Assembly (NCBI RefSeq): GCF_002101735.1
Contig: NZ_LQPE01000085.1
Span: 40,000 to 103,999, forward strand
DNA from: Mycobacterium kyorinense
GTDB taxonomy: Bacteria > Actinomycetota > Actinomycetes > Mycobacteriales > Mycobacteriaceae
Direction: 5' to 3'
Length of the DNA stretch: 64,000 nt
Of this stretch, positions 32,365-40,528 are shown one piece after another; the first letter of the stretch is position 1; each line of letters opens with the position of its first letter. A program made the translations under genes and the position numbers. The notes under the pieces were generated by a model that saw only the letters and a program-made list of their open reading frames with translations, searched no databases and had not been told where the DNA came from.

Positions 32365-34022
32365 TGGGTTCTATGACTGACGGGCCGTTGATCGTGCAGT
32401 CCGACAAGACGGTGCTGCTCGAGGTCGACCACGAGCTGGCGGGCGCCGCGCGTGCGGCGATCGCGCCGTTCGCCGAGCTGGAGCGCGCGCCCGAGCACGT
32501 GCACACCTACCGCATCACTCCCCTGGCACTGTGGAACGCCCGCGCCGCCGGCCACGACGCCGAGCAGGTGGTCGACGCGCTGGTCAGCTTCTCCCGCTAC
32601 GCGGTGCCGCAGCCGCTGCTCGTCGACATCGTCGACACCATGGCCCGCTACGGCCGGCTGCAGTTGGTCAAGAACCCTGCCCACGGCCTGACGCTGGTCA
32701 GCCTGGACCGCGCGGTGCTCGAAGAAGTGTTGCGGCACAAGAAGATCGCACCGATGCTCGGTGCCCGCATCGACGACGACACCGTGATTGTTCACCCCAG
32801 CGAACGCGGCCGGGTCAAGCAGATGCTGCTCAAGATCGGCTGGCCCGCCGAGGATCTGGCCGGCTACGTGGACGGCGAGGCGCATCCGATCAGCCTGCGC
32901 CAGAACGGCTGGCATCTGCGCGACTACCAGGAGATGGCCACCGAGTCGTTCTGGTCCGGCGGCTCGGGCGTGGTGGTGCTGCCGTGCGGGGCGGGCAAGA
33001 CGCTGGTCGGTGCGGCCGCGATGGCGAAAGCCAGTGCGACGACGCTGATTCTGGTCACCAACACCGTCGCCGGCCGGCAGTGGAAACGTGAGCTGATCGC
33101 CCGAACCTCGCTGACCGAGAACGAGATCGGCGAGTACTCCGGGGAGCGCAAGGAGATCCGGCCGGTCACGATCGCCACCTATCAGGTGATCACCCGGCGA
33201 ACCAAGGGCGAGTACCGGCATCTGGAGCTGTTCGACAGCCGCGACTGGGGGCTGATCATCTACGACGAGGTGCATCTGCTGCCGGCGCCGGTGTTCCGGA
33301 TGACCGCCGATCTGCAGTCGCGGCGCCGGCTGGGCCTGACCGCCACCCTGATCCGGGAGGACGGCCGCGAGGGCGACGTGTTTTCCCTGATCGGCCCCAA
33401 ACGCTACGACGCGCCGTGGAAAGACATTGAGGCGCAAGGCTGGATCGCGCCCGCGGAATGCGTCGAGGTGCGCGTCACGCTGACCGACAGCGAACGGATG
33501 ACCTACGCCACCGCCGAGCCGGACGAACGCTACCGGATCTGTTCGACGGCCCATTCGAAGATCGCGGTGGTCAAATCGATTCTGAGCCGGCATCCCGGCG
33601 AACAGACGCTGGTGATCGGCGCCTACCTGGATCAACTGGAAGAGCTCGGCGAGGTGCTGAACGCGCCGGTGATCCAAGGCTCGACCAAGACCGCCGAACG
33701 CGAGGCGCTGTTCGACGCGTTCCGCCGCGGCGAGGTGACCACGCTGGTGGTGTCCAAGGTGGCCAACTTCTCCATCGACTTGCCCGAAGCATCTGTGGCC
33801 GTGCAGGTTTCGGGGACATTCGGGTCGCGACAGGAGGAGGCGCAGCGGCTGGGCCGGTTGCTGCGGCCCAAGGCCGAGGGCGGCGGCGCCATCTTCTACT
33901 CGGTGGTGGCCCGCGACAGCCAGGACGCCGAGTACGCCGCACACCGGCAGCGCTTCCTGGCCGAGCAAGGCTACGGCTACGTCATCCGTGACGCGGACGA
34001 CCTTCTGGGCCCGGCGATTTAG
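32364..34022 (+). CDS. ercc3: DNA repair helicase XPB
   Basis: 552 aa from the ATG at 32364; an ATG at 32373 (MTDGPLIVQSDK) gives the usual family start. N-terminal damage-recognition-like region, then helicase domain 1 with Walker A LPCGAGKTLVGAAAM, DEVH box IIYDEVHLLPAP and RRLGLTATLIREDGREGD (RED motif). Helicase domain 2 follows with TLVIGAYLDQLEEL and SGTFGSRQEEAQRLGRLLRP. A 3'-5' DNA helicase of the archaeal/eukaryotic XPB type. An inverted-repeat element starts 2 nt after the stop. Confidence 0.96.
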   Translation: MGSMTDGPLIVQSDKTVLLEVDHELAGAARAAIAPFAELERAPEHVHTYRITPLALWNARAAGHDAEQVVDALVSFSRYAVPQPLLVDIVDTMARYGRLQLVKNPAHGLTLVSLDRAVLEEVLRHKKIAPMLGARIDDDTVIVHPSERGRVKQMLLKIGWPAEDLAGYVDGEAHPISLRQNGWHLRDYQEMATESFWSGGSGVVVLPCGAGKTLVGAAAMAKASATTLILVTNTVAGRQWKRELIARTSLTENEIGEYSGERKEIRPVTIATYQVITRRTKGEYRHLELFDSRDWGLIIYDEVHLLPAPVFRMTADLQSRRRLGLTATLIREDGREGDVFSLIGPKRYDAPWKDIEAQGWIAPAECVEVRVTLTDSERMTYATAEPDERYRICSTAHSKIAVVKSILSRHPGEQTLVIGAYLDQLEELGEVLNAPVIQGSTKTAEREALFDAFRRGEVTTLVVSKVANFSIDLPEASVAVQVSGTFGSRQEEAQRLGRLLRPKAEGGGAIFYSVVARDSQDAEYAAHRQRFLAEQGYGYVIRDADDLLGPAI

Positions 34023-34023
34023 G

Positions 34024-34083
34024 GCGAGCAGACGCAGAATCGCACTCACGCAAGGCGTTTAGTGCGATTCTGCGTCTGCTCGC
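34024..34083. repeat. Inverted-repeat element, copy A
   Basis: A perfect 22-bp inverted repeat: the left arm (34024-34045) begins GCGAGCAGACGCAGAATCGC and the right arm (34062-34083) is its exact reverse complement, with a 16-nt loop. It lies between convergent genes, 2 nt after the ercc3 stop and 12 nt before the end of the thiolase gene. A near-identical copy is at 40463-40522. No T-run follows either arm. Confidence 0.9.
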
Positions 34084-34095
34084 GCGGTAGCTAAG

Positions 34096-35238
34096 TTAGA
34101 GCGAGACGATGGTCGCCGACGCTGTGCCGGGAGCCCCGTACACCTGCGCCAGGCCGACGCGTGGGTTGCCGGGCACCTGACGCTCGCCCGCCTCGCCCCG
34201 CAGCTGGCGCACCAGCTCATGCATCTGCCGAAGGCCCGATGCGCCGATGGGCTCACCGTTGGCGATCAGACCGCCGTCGGTGTTGATCGGCATCGAGCCG
34301 TGGATCTCGGTGGCGCCGTCGGCCAGCAATTTCTCCTGCTCACCGTCGGCACATAGGCCCGTCTCGGCCATGTGGATGACCTCGTTACCGGCGTCGGTGT
34401 CCTGCAGCTGGGCCACGTCGACATCCTCGGGCCCGATACCCGCCGCCTCGTAGGCCGCCTTGGACGCGTAAACCGTTGGGGAGACGTCCTCTTCAACGGG
34501 CGCGAAGGTGGCGTGCACCTCGTAAGCGCCGTAGCGGCGGGTGCGGATTTCGCAGGCTCGCACATAGACCGGTTTATCCGTGTACTTGTGCGCGATGTCG
34601 GCCCGGCACATCACCACCGCGGCCGCACCCTCGTCGGGCGCGCAGAACATGTACTGGGTCAAAGGGTAGTTGAGCACGGCCGAGTTGAGGATCTCTTCCT
34701 CGGAAAGTGCCTTGCGGCGGAACGCATTTGGGTTCAGCGCGCCATTGCGATAGTTCTTGGCCGCCACCTTGGCCAGCGTGGCCTGCGAGATGTTGTGGTC
34801 ATGCAGGTACTTGTTGGCCTTCATCCCGAAGAACTTGGTGGTGACGAACTGCCCGTTCTGGGCATACCACTGCGGCAGCGCCAGCTTGGCCGGGTCGTCG
34901 GTGAACGCACCGCGCGGATGCTTGTCCAGCCCGATGGCAATGCCGATGTCGTACTTGCCCAACCGGATGGTGTCGGCGGTCTGCTGGATAGCGCTGGCCG
35001 CGGTGGCGCAGGCGTTGAACACGTTGGTGAACGTGATCCCGGTCAGGCCGACTAGGCGGGTCACGGCGTCGGGGTTGGACACCTCGTGGCTACCGCCGAA
35101 CCCGAATTGGATGTCCTTCCATTCCACACCGGCATCGGTCAGCGCGGCTTGGATGGCCTCGGCGCCCATCTGCATCGCCGTCTTCGCGAACCTGCCGAAG
35201 GGATGCAGGCCCACGCCGATGATCGCCACATCGTTCAT
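34096..35238 (-). CDS. Thiolase-like lipid-transfer (Ltp) protein
   Basis: 380 aa. SCP2-type thiolase fold with the nucleophile position kept as FNACATAASAI (Cys77). The usual GHPxGATG is GEPIGASG, with Glu in place of His, and the C-terminal CxG is absent (VYGAPGTASATIVSL). That combination is seen in Ltp proteins acting as retro-aldolases with a DUF35 partner instead of as thiolases. The start overlaps the DUF35 stop (ATGA). The likely role is side-chain cleavage of a CoA thioester in sterol- or terpenoid-like catabolism, which is inference. Confidence 0.88.
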   Translation of the reverse strand: MNDVAIIGVGLHPFGRFAKTAMQMGAEAIQAALTDAGVEWKDIQFGFGGSHEVSNPDAVTRLVGLTGITFTNVFNACATAASAIQQTADTIRLGKYDIGIAIGLDKHPRGAFTDDPAKLALPQWYAQNGQFVTTKFFGMKANKYLHDHNISQATLAKVAAKNYRNGALNPNAFRRKALSEEEILNSAVLNYPLTQYMFCAPDEGAAAVVMCRADIAHKYTDKPVYVRACEIRTRRYGAYEVHATFAPVEEDVSPTVYASKAAYEAAGIGPEDVDVAQLQDTDAGNEVIHMAETGLCADGEQEKLLADGATEIHGSMPINTDGGLIANGEPIGASGLRQMHELVRQLRGEAGERQVPGNPRVGLAQVYGAPGTASATIVSL

Positions 35239-35660
35239 TTCCCGGCTCCAATCGGTGCGAAGGCGAACGTGACGATCTCGTTGCCCTCGTCGTCGGTGGT
35301 GAACGGCACCATGGTCAGCTCGACGTCCATGTCGAACTGCAGCTTGTCCGGATCGTTCTCGGTGAGCCGGCCCTCGACGCGAATCACGTCGCCAAGTTGG
35401 ACCAGCCCGACACCGAACGGGACGAAATCCTTACCCGTCGGGCCGGCGTAGGGCGGTCCCGGTGGGAAGCCCTGGGTGGTCCAGGCCACCAGGGTTCCGC
35501 GCCGCGGCAGCAGCAGCTCGGACATCTCGGCGGCGCTGCATCGCGGGCAACGCTCCTGCACCGGGAAGGTGGTGGCCCCGCACGCGCCGCATTTACTGCC
35601 GATCAGCTGCGGGTTGTCGTCGGGCCAGGTCGAAATCTCAGGCGCCAGTGCCTTCTGCAT
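35235..35660 (-). CDS. DUF35 OB-fold, zinc-ribbon protein
   Basis: 141 aa from the ATG at 35660. N-terminal rubredoxin-like zinc ribbon with two Cys pairs (SKCGACGATTFP and ERCPRCSAAEM), then an OB-fold domain (RRGTLVAWTTQGFPPGPPYAG and PFGVGLVQLGDVIRVEGRL). These proteins bind Ltp thiolase homologues and make them active on CoA thioesters. The 4-nt overlap with the thiolase-like gene supports a complex. Confidence 0.92.
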   Translation of the reverse strand: MQKALAPEISTWPDDNPQLIGSKCGACGATTFPVQERCPRCSAAEMSELLLPRRGTLVAWTTQGFPPGPPYAGPTGKDFVPFGVGLVQLGDVIRVEGRLTENDPDKLQFDMDVELTMVPFTTDDEGNEIVTFAFAPIGAGK

Positions 35661-35707
35661 ACCCGAACGGTACAACAGCGTTGGGCAAAAACGGAAACCC
35701 CATTCTC

Positions 35708-36697
35708 CTACGTCAGGGCGGGTATCACCTCGCGCTCGAAGAGCTCGATGCTCGAGCGGTCGTAGGCGGCTTCGGGGAAGTAGCAAATGACGTACTGGCA
35801 GCCCAGCCCGCGCAGGCGCGCCAGCCGTTCGATCACCTGCTCGGTGGTCCCGGTCGCCGACTCGGGCCCGCTGGTGCCGGCGATCATCGCATCCGCCGCC
35901 GATTCGGGTACATAGCCAACCAGCCGGTCGCGGATCTGCCGCTGGCGGTCGGTGACCTCCGCCTCCGAAGCACCGAGTACGGCATTGACGTTGACCGAGC
36001 GCACGATCGCGTCGAAATCGGTGCCCACGTCGCGGCAGTGTTGCGCGAGCACCTCGGACTTGTGGGCGAAAGCTTGCGGCTCAGGCGTGAAATTGGTGTA
36101 TTGGGCGTATTTGGCCGCGATCCGCAGCGTCACCTTCTCCCCGCCGCCGGCGATCCAGAACGGAATCCCGCCCTCCTGCAACGGTTTCGGCGCAACGATC
36201 GCGCCGTCGACCTGGTAGTGCTCACCGGCGAAGCTGACCTTGCCGTCGCGCCAGGCGTCGCGCATGATCTGCACGCCCTCGTCGAGGCGCCCCAGGCGCA
36301 CCTTCGCCGACGGAAAGCCGTAACCGTAAGCGCGCCATTCGTGTTCGTACCAGCCGCCGCCGATGCCCATCTGGATGCGGCCGCCGGAGATGACGTCGGC
36401 GGTGGCGGCGACCTTGGCCAGGTAGACCGGGTTGCGATAGCTCATCGCCGTGCACATCTGGCCCAGCTTGATCCGCGACGTCGTCGCCGCATACGCCGAC
36501 ATCAGCGACCACGCCTCGTGGGTGGCCTCCCCGGTCGGCATCGGCACGGTGTGAAAATGGTCGTACACCCACAACGAATCCCACGCGCTGTCGTCGGCGT
36601 AGCCGGCCAGATCGCGCATCACCGCCCAGTGTTTGTCGGGTTCGATCCCGACCAGATCCAGCCGCCAGCCCTGTGGAATGAAAAGTCCGAAGCGCAT
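35708..36697 (-). CDS. F420-dependent luciferase-like oxidoreductase
   Basis: 329 aa from the ATG at 36697 (MRFGLFIPQGWRLDLVGIEP). A bacterial-luciferase TIM barrel: DSLWVYDHFHTVP, LGQMCTAMSYRNPVYLAKVAATADVISGGR and MGIGGGWYEHEWRAYGYGF are the characteristic LLM strings. Cofactor F420 is expected in mycobacteria; the exact substrate is unknown. It lies 47 nt downstream of the DUF35 gene's start region, facing the same way, so it may lead that operon. Confidence 0.9.
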   Translation of the reverse strand: MRFGLFIPQGWRLDLVGIEPDKHWAVMRDLAGYADDSAWDSLWVYDHFHTVPMPTGEATHEAWSLMSAYAATTSRIKLGQMCTAMSYRNPVYLAKVAATADVISGGRIQMGIGGGWYEHEWRAYGYGFPSAKVRLGRLDEGVQIMRDAWRDGKVSFAGEHYQVDGAIVAPKPLQEGGIPFWIAGGGEKVTLRIAAKYAQYTNFTPEPQAFAHKSEVLAQHCRDVGTDFDAIVRSVNVNAVLGASEAEVTDRQRQIRDRLVGYVPESAADAMIAGTSGPESATGTTEQVIERLARLRGLGCQYVICYFPEAAYDRSSIELFEREVIPALT

Positions 36698-36717
36698 AGC
36701 TGCCGACTCTAAACCCG

Positions 36718-37254
36718 TCAGAGACCCAAGGCGGCGAGCGCAGCTTCGACCGACGCGGCGCGTACCTTGTCGACCGGCCCGTCGAAGAAGTGGATACAGC
36801 AGTCCTGCAGCCCGCCCAACGCGATCACCGCCCGGGCCGCTTGCTGCAGCGTCGGCTTGGGACCGAACACCAACCGGCCCAGCCGTTCCCGCCACGCCAG
36901 CACCATCTCGATCAGGCCGAGGTCTTCCAGGATCGCGAATTCCGCCAGCACCACAACGAGATCCCGCCGGTGCCGGTAATGGAAGTCGAAGTAGCCCTCG
37001 AGCAATTCACGCACATCGACCACGCCGCGGGCTTCTTGATCGGCGACGAACTGCTCCCCGTCGTCGATCAACGGCTGCACGATGCTGCGGACCAGCTCCT
37101 CACGCGAGGTGAAGTGGTAGTACAAGGCCGGTTTGGTGATGCCCAACCTGTCGGCGATGTCCTGCAGGCTGGTGCGCTGCACACCTTGCTGCGCGAACAG
37201 CTCCCGGGCGACTTCTTGAATGCGCTCCCGGGTGTCCGAGCGGGGTCTGCTCAC
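36718..37254 (-). CDS. TetR-family repressor (flavin monooxygenase locus)
   Basis: 178 aa. N-terminal helix-turn-helix: RERIQEVARELFAQQGVQRTSLQDIADRLGITKPALYYHF. The C-terminal ligand domain has a WRERLGRLVF and a QDCCIHFFDG stretch. It is divergent from the FAD monooxygenase with 76 bp between the starts, which contain two related half-palindromic sequences. Control of both directions is inferred. The LLM gene follows 20 nt downstream. Confidence 0.93.
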   Translation of the reverse strand: MSRPRSDTRERIQEVARELFAQQGVQRTSLQDIADRLGITKPALYYHFTSREELVRSIVQPLIDDGEQFVADQEARGVVDVRELLEGYFDFHYRHRRDLVVVLAEFAILEDLGLIEMVLAWRERLGRLVFGPKPTLQQAARAVIALGGLQDCCIHFFDGPVDKVRAASVEAALAALGL

Positions 37255-37273
37255 CGCGCCAGTTTATCTGACC

Positions 37274-37319
37274 TACCGATAAGTAAACCCGCGTGCTACG
37301 CTTACCGATCGTTAAGTAA
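37274..37319. promoter_or_regulatory. TetR operator candidates, monooxygenase promoter
   Basis: Two related sites: TACCGATAAGTAA (37274-37286) and TACCGATCGTTAAGTAA (37303-37319). The second holds TTACCGATCGTTAA, a 14-bp palindrome with one mismatched pair. They lie in the 76-bp gap between the divergent tetR and monooxygenase genes, the usual place for a repressor acting on both. Confidence 0.6.
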
Positions 37320-37330
37320 GGAGGTGCAGC

Positions 37331-38536
37331 ATGCGGGTTCTGATCTCGGGCGCGAGCATCGCCGGCCCGGTACTGGCGTACTGGCTCGACCGGTACGGGT
37401 TCGACGTGACAGTCGTCGAGCGAGCGCCGACGTTGCGCAAGACCGGTGGCCACGCCGTCGACTTGTTCCGGCCGGCCATGGAGATCTCGGAGAAGATGGG
37501 CGTGCTGCCGCGCATCGAGGAACGCGCCACCGAGACGACGCGACTGAGTATCTACCGCGGGCGCGCTGCGGAGCCGATCCGTGTCGACCTCACCAAGCTC
37601 TACCGCGCCGCCTCCGACCGCCACGTCGAGATCATGCGCGACGACCTCAGCGAAATCTATTACGGCGCAGCCGATGTCGAGTATCTGTTCGGCGACTCGA
37701 TCACGGCCATCTCCGCCGACGGCGAGGTGACCTTCGAGCACGCGGCACCGCGCCGGTTCGACGTCGTGATCGGCGCCGACGGGCTGCATTCCAACGTCCG
37801 GCGGCTGGTCTTCGGCGACGAGGCCGGCCTGACCCGCTACCTCGGGGGTTACCTGGCTGTGGCGTCGGCACCGAAAACGCTTGCGCCCGAAGGCGAGATG
37901 GTCGTCCAGATCGATGTCGGTCGCCTCGCGGGGACGTACAGCGCACGGCATTTGGACGACGCGCGGGTGCTGTTCATGTTCCACAGCCCCGAACTGGCCT
38001 ACCACCATCGAGATGTGCAGCGGCAGAAGGACTTACTGCGCGAGGCGTTCGCGGGAATGCATCCACGAGTGGACGGCTGGCTCGACCAGCTCGACACCAC
38101 GCCGGCGTTCTACTTCGACTCGATCACCCAGCTACAGACCGACAGCTGGTCGCGCGGACGGGTCAGTCTTGTCGGCGACGCCGGCTACTGCCCGGGACCG
38201 GCGGTCGGCGGCAGCACCAGCCTCGCGGTAGTCGGCGCCTACATGCTGGCCGGCGAGCTGGCGCAGGCACGCGGCGACTACGAGCGCGCATTCGCGGCCT
38301 ACGAACAGCGGATGCGCGAACCGGTGCGCCACAGCCGCGCTTTCGCGCGTGCCGCCGCCAAGACCGTCGTGCCCGGTTCGGCCGCCGCGCTGTGGGTGGT
38401 GACGCGGGGCGCGCAACTGGTGTCGGCGCTGCCGAGTCCGGTCAGCCGCGCCGTCGCCAAGCTCAACACCAAAGGTGTGCGCATGCACGACTCGATACCG
38501 GTGCCCGACTACGGTGCCGGCGTTTGGCAGCATTGA
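37331..38536 (+). CDS. FAD-dependent monooxygenase (TetX/PHBH-like)
   Basis: 401 aa. N-terminal FAD fold VLISGASIAGPVLAYWLDRYG, a second conserved Asp-Gly region FDVVIGADGLHSNVRRLVFG and the flavin-binding LVGDAGYCPGPAVGGSTSLAV that closes the class A hydroxylase signature. AGGAGG precedes the ATG at 37331. Class A monooxygenases hydroxylate aromatics or inactivate drugs such as rifamycins and tetracyclines; the arrangement with a divergent TetR resembles the TetX-type pairs. The substrate is unknown. Confidence 0.9.
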   Translation: MRVLISGASIAGPVLAYWLDRYGFDVTVVERAPTLRKTGGHAVDLFRPAMEISEKMGVLPRIEERATETTRLSIYRGRAAEPIRVDLTKLYRAASDRHVEIMRDDLSEIYYGAADVEYLFGDSITAISADGEVTFEHAAPRRFDVVIGADGLHSNVRRLVFGDEAGLTRYLGGYLAVASAPKTLAPEGEMVVQIDVGRLAGTYSARHLDDARVLFMFHSPELAYHHRDVQRQKDLLREAFAGMHPRVDGWLDQLDTTPAFYFDSITQLQTDSWSRGRVSLVGDAGYCPGPAVGGSTSLAVVGAYMLAGELAQARGDYERAFAAYEQRMREPVRHSRAFARAAAKTVVPGSAAALWVVTRGAQLVSALPSPVSRAVAKLNTKGVRMHDSIPVPDYGAGVWQH

Positions 38537-38539
38537 CGC

Positions 38540-39394
38540 ATGGAGCTTTCCGGTGTCGGAATATGGAGCAGCCAACTGCGCTACGGCGACCCGGCCGAAT
38601 CCGCCGAGGCCGCAGCCGAATTGGACGAGCTCGGGTTCGACGCCCTGTGGATTCCCGATGTCGGCGGGCCGGTCCTGGACGCAGTCGAACGCCTGCTGGC
38701 CGCAACCAAACGGACCGTGATCGCGACCGGCATCCTCAACCTGTGGATGCACGGGCCGGCTGACGTCGCGGCCTCCTATGCGCAGCTGACCGCCGCGCAC
38801 GGGGAGCGCTTCCTGCTGGGGATCGGCGTCAGCCACGCGCCGCTCATCGGGTCGGATCGCTACCGCAAGCCGCTGGCGGCCACCGCATCGTTCCTGGACG
38901 GGCTCGATGCCTCGGAACAACCGGTGCCGCCCGAAAATCGGGTGCTGGCCGCGCTGGGTCCAAAGATGCTGACGCTGGCGGCAAACCGGGCCCGCGGCGC
39001 CCATCCCTACCTCGTCACGCCCGAGCACACGGCTACTGCCCGCTCGGTTTTGGGTACCGGCCCACTGCTGCTGCCCGAACAGACGGTGATCCTCACCGAC
39101 GACCCCGACCAGGCCCGCGCCATCGGAACCGATTGGCTGCGCCCGTATTTGGCCTTGCCGAACTACGCCAACAACCTGCTGCGCAGCGGATTCACAGCCG
39201 ATGACCTGGCGCAGGTCAGTGATCGGCTCTTCGACGCGATCATCGCCTGGGGCGACGAGGAGGCCGTCGTGCGCCGAGTCGACGAGCATCGCACGGCCGG
39301 CGCCGACCATGTCTGCCTGCAAGTGTTACTGCCCGACCCGCAGGACTTCCCGCGTGAGCAGTGGCGGCGAATCGCAGCCGCCTGCATTGGCTGA
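38540..39394 (+). CDS. F420-dependent luciferase-like oxidoreductase
   Basis: 284 aa, starting 3 nt after the monooxygenase stop. A short LLM TIM barrel: DELGFDALWIPDVGGPVLD, TGILNLWMHGPADVAASYAQL and RFLLGIGVSHAPLIG. It matches the small F420-dependent LLM group rather than bacterial luciferase itself. Same operon as the monooxygenase. Confidence 0.88.
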   Translation: MELSGVGIWSSQLRYGDPAESAEAAAELDELGFDALWIPDVGGPVLDAVERLLAATKRTVIATGILNLWMHGPADVAASYAQLTAAHGERFLLGIGVSHAPLIGSDRYRKPLAATASFLDGLDASEQPVPPENRVLAALGPKMLTLAANRARGAHPYLVTPEHTATARSVLGTGPLLLPEQTVILTDDPDQARAIGTDWLRPYLALPNYANNLLRSGFTADDLAQVSDRLFDAIIAWGDEEAVVRRVDEHRTAGADHVCLQVLLPDPQDFPREQWRRIAAACIG

Positions 39395-39416
39395 CCCTCC
39401 CGGCTAGCCTCGGGTC

Positions 39417-39842
39417 ATGCCCCTGTCGAAGGACGAACGCGAAGAGTTTCTTGCCGAACCACACATCGCGGCGCTGTCGGTGTATGCCGGCGACAGCCGC
39501 GGCCCGTTGACCGTCCCCATCTGGTACCAGTACACACCCGGCGGCGAGCCGTGGGTGCTGACCGGAGCCGGCTCACGCAAGACGCGCCTCATCGAGGCCG
39601 CCGGCTACTTCTCGCTGATGGCCGAACGGCTCGAGCCGACGGTGCGGTACGTCGCGGTCGACGGCCCGGTGAGCCGAATCGAGCCCGGCACCGACGACCA
39701 CCTCGTCGAGATGACCCGCCGTTACATGCCGCCGGAGAAGGTGGAGCCCTACCTCGACTACGCGCGCAACGAGCTGGGCGAGAGCGTCGCAATCTATCTG
39801 CAGCCGCAACATTGGCTTTCCGCTGACCTAGGAGGACTGTGA
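39417..39842 (+). CDS. Pyridoxamine-5'-phosphate-oxidase-fold (split-barrel) protein
   Basis: 141 aa. Split-barrel flavin/F420-binding fold: EFLAEPHIAALSVYAG, LTVPIWYQYTPGGEPWVLTG and TVRYVAVDGPVSRIEPG. The C-terminus (RNELGESVAIYLQPQHWLSADL) is typical of small PNPOx-like proteins. It probably binds F420 or FMN, but not as PdxH (no PLP signature). Same strand and operon context as the two preceding genes. Confidence 0.87.
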   Translation: MPLSKDEREEFLAEPHIAALSVYAGDSRGPLTVPIWYQYTPGGEPWVLTGAGSRKTRLIEAAGYFSLMAERLEPTVRYVAVDGPVSRIEPGTDDHLVEMTRRYMPPEKVEPYLDYARNELGESVAIYLQPQHWLSADLGGL

Positions 39843-39843
39843 G

Positions 39844-40458
39844 ATGGCTTCTCGGCACTTATTGTTTCGGGTCTTCTACGCGCTCGGATTCACTCCGTGG
39901 GACGGTCATCCGCTCTCGGCGAAGCTGCGAGATCTCGTCGAGGGAACCGACACGCCGCCCGGATCGGCGCTCGACGTCGGATGCGGCACCGGAGACACCT
40001 CGATCTACCTTGCCCAACACGGATGGCAAGTCACCGGGGCGGACTTCACGCCAAAGGCTCTGGACAAGGCGCGTGCCAAGGCCGGAGCCGCGAACGCTGC
40101 CGTCAACTTTGTCCACGCCGACGTCACGCACTTGCGTCAGGCTGGAATCACCGGGCCCTTCCAGTTGATCGTCGACAACGGCTGCTTTCACGGCATGAGC
40201 GCTGCCGATCGTGACCTTTATGTCCAAGAGATCAGCGCGGCGGCCGCCCCCGGCGCGCGCCTGCTGATGATCGCATTCAAACCCAGCGGCGGCCCCGGGC
40301 CGGCAGGAGTCGAACAGGCGGAGATTGAGCGCCGATTCACACCCGCATGGGCGCTGCTGTCGGCGGACGATGAACCGCAGTGGACGCCGCAGGGCGGAAT
40401 CGCTGGCAGGTTTGCGGCCCGATTTAAAGCCCGCAGCTACATATTGCAGCGCCAGTAG
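39844..40458 (+). CDS. Class I SAM-dependent methyltransferase
   Basis: 204 aa. Methyltransferase-25-type domain: SALDVGCGTGDTSIYLAQHG (SAM loop), TGADFTPKALDKARAKA, NFVHADVTHLRQAG and LIVDNGCFHGMSAADRDLYVQEI. It starts 1 nt after the PNPOx-like stop with AGGAGG inside that gene's last codons. Last gene of the +strand island operon; the inverted-repeat element lies 4 nt after its stop. Substrate unknown. Confidence 0.9.
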   Translation: MASRHLLFRVFYALGFTPWDGHPLSAKLRDLVEGTDTPPGSALDVGCGTGDTSIYLAQHGWQVTGADFTPKALDKARAKAGAANAAVNFVHADVTHLRQAGITGPFQLIVDNGCFHGMSAADRDLYVQEISAAAAPGARLLMIAFKPSGGPGPAGVEQAEIERRFTPAWALLSADDEPQWTPQGGIAGRFAARFKARSYILQRQ

Positions 40459-40462
40459 TTGC

Positions 40463-40522
40463 GCGAGCAGACGCAGAATCGCATTGCGAGCGCACCTCGC
40501 GTGCGATTCTGCGTCTGTTCGC
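40463..40522. repeat. Inverted-repeat element, copy B
   Basis: The left arm (40463-40483) has the same 21 bases as copy A, beginning GCGAGCAGACGCAGAATCGC. The right arm (40502-40522) is its reverse complement with one C-to-T change (CTGTTCGC for CTGCTCGC). The 18-nt loop differs from copy A. It lies between the convergent methyltransferase and fadB genes. Confidence 0.9.
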
Positions 40523-40528
40523 CGAACC

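Noticed and set aside
32220..34049. 609-aa ORF opposite ercc3
   Set aside because: Antisense to a helicase with all motifs intact; no domains of its own.
34024..34083. Classical intrinsic terminator
   Set aside because: Strong stem but no T-run on either side, and the same element recurs, so it is listed as a repeat.
34096..40458. Prophage or integrative element for the accessory block
   Set aside because: No integrase, transposase or tRNA end, and gene composition is like the neighbours.
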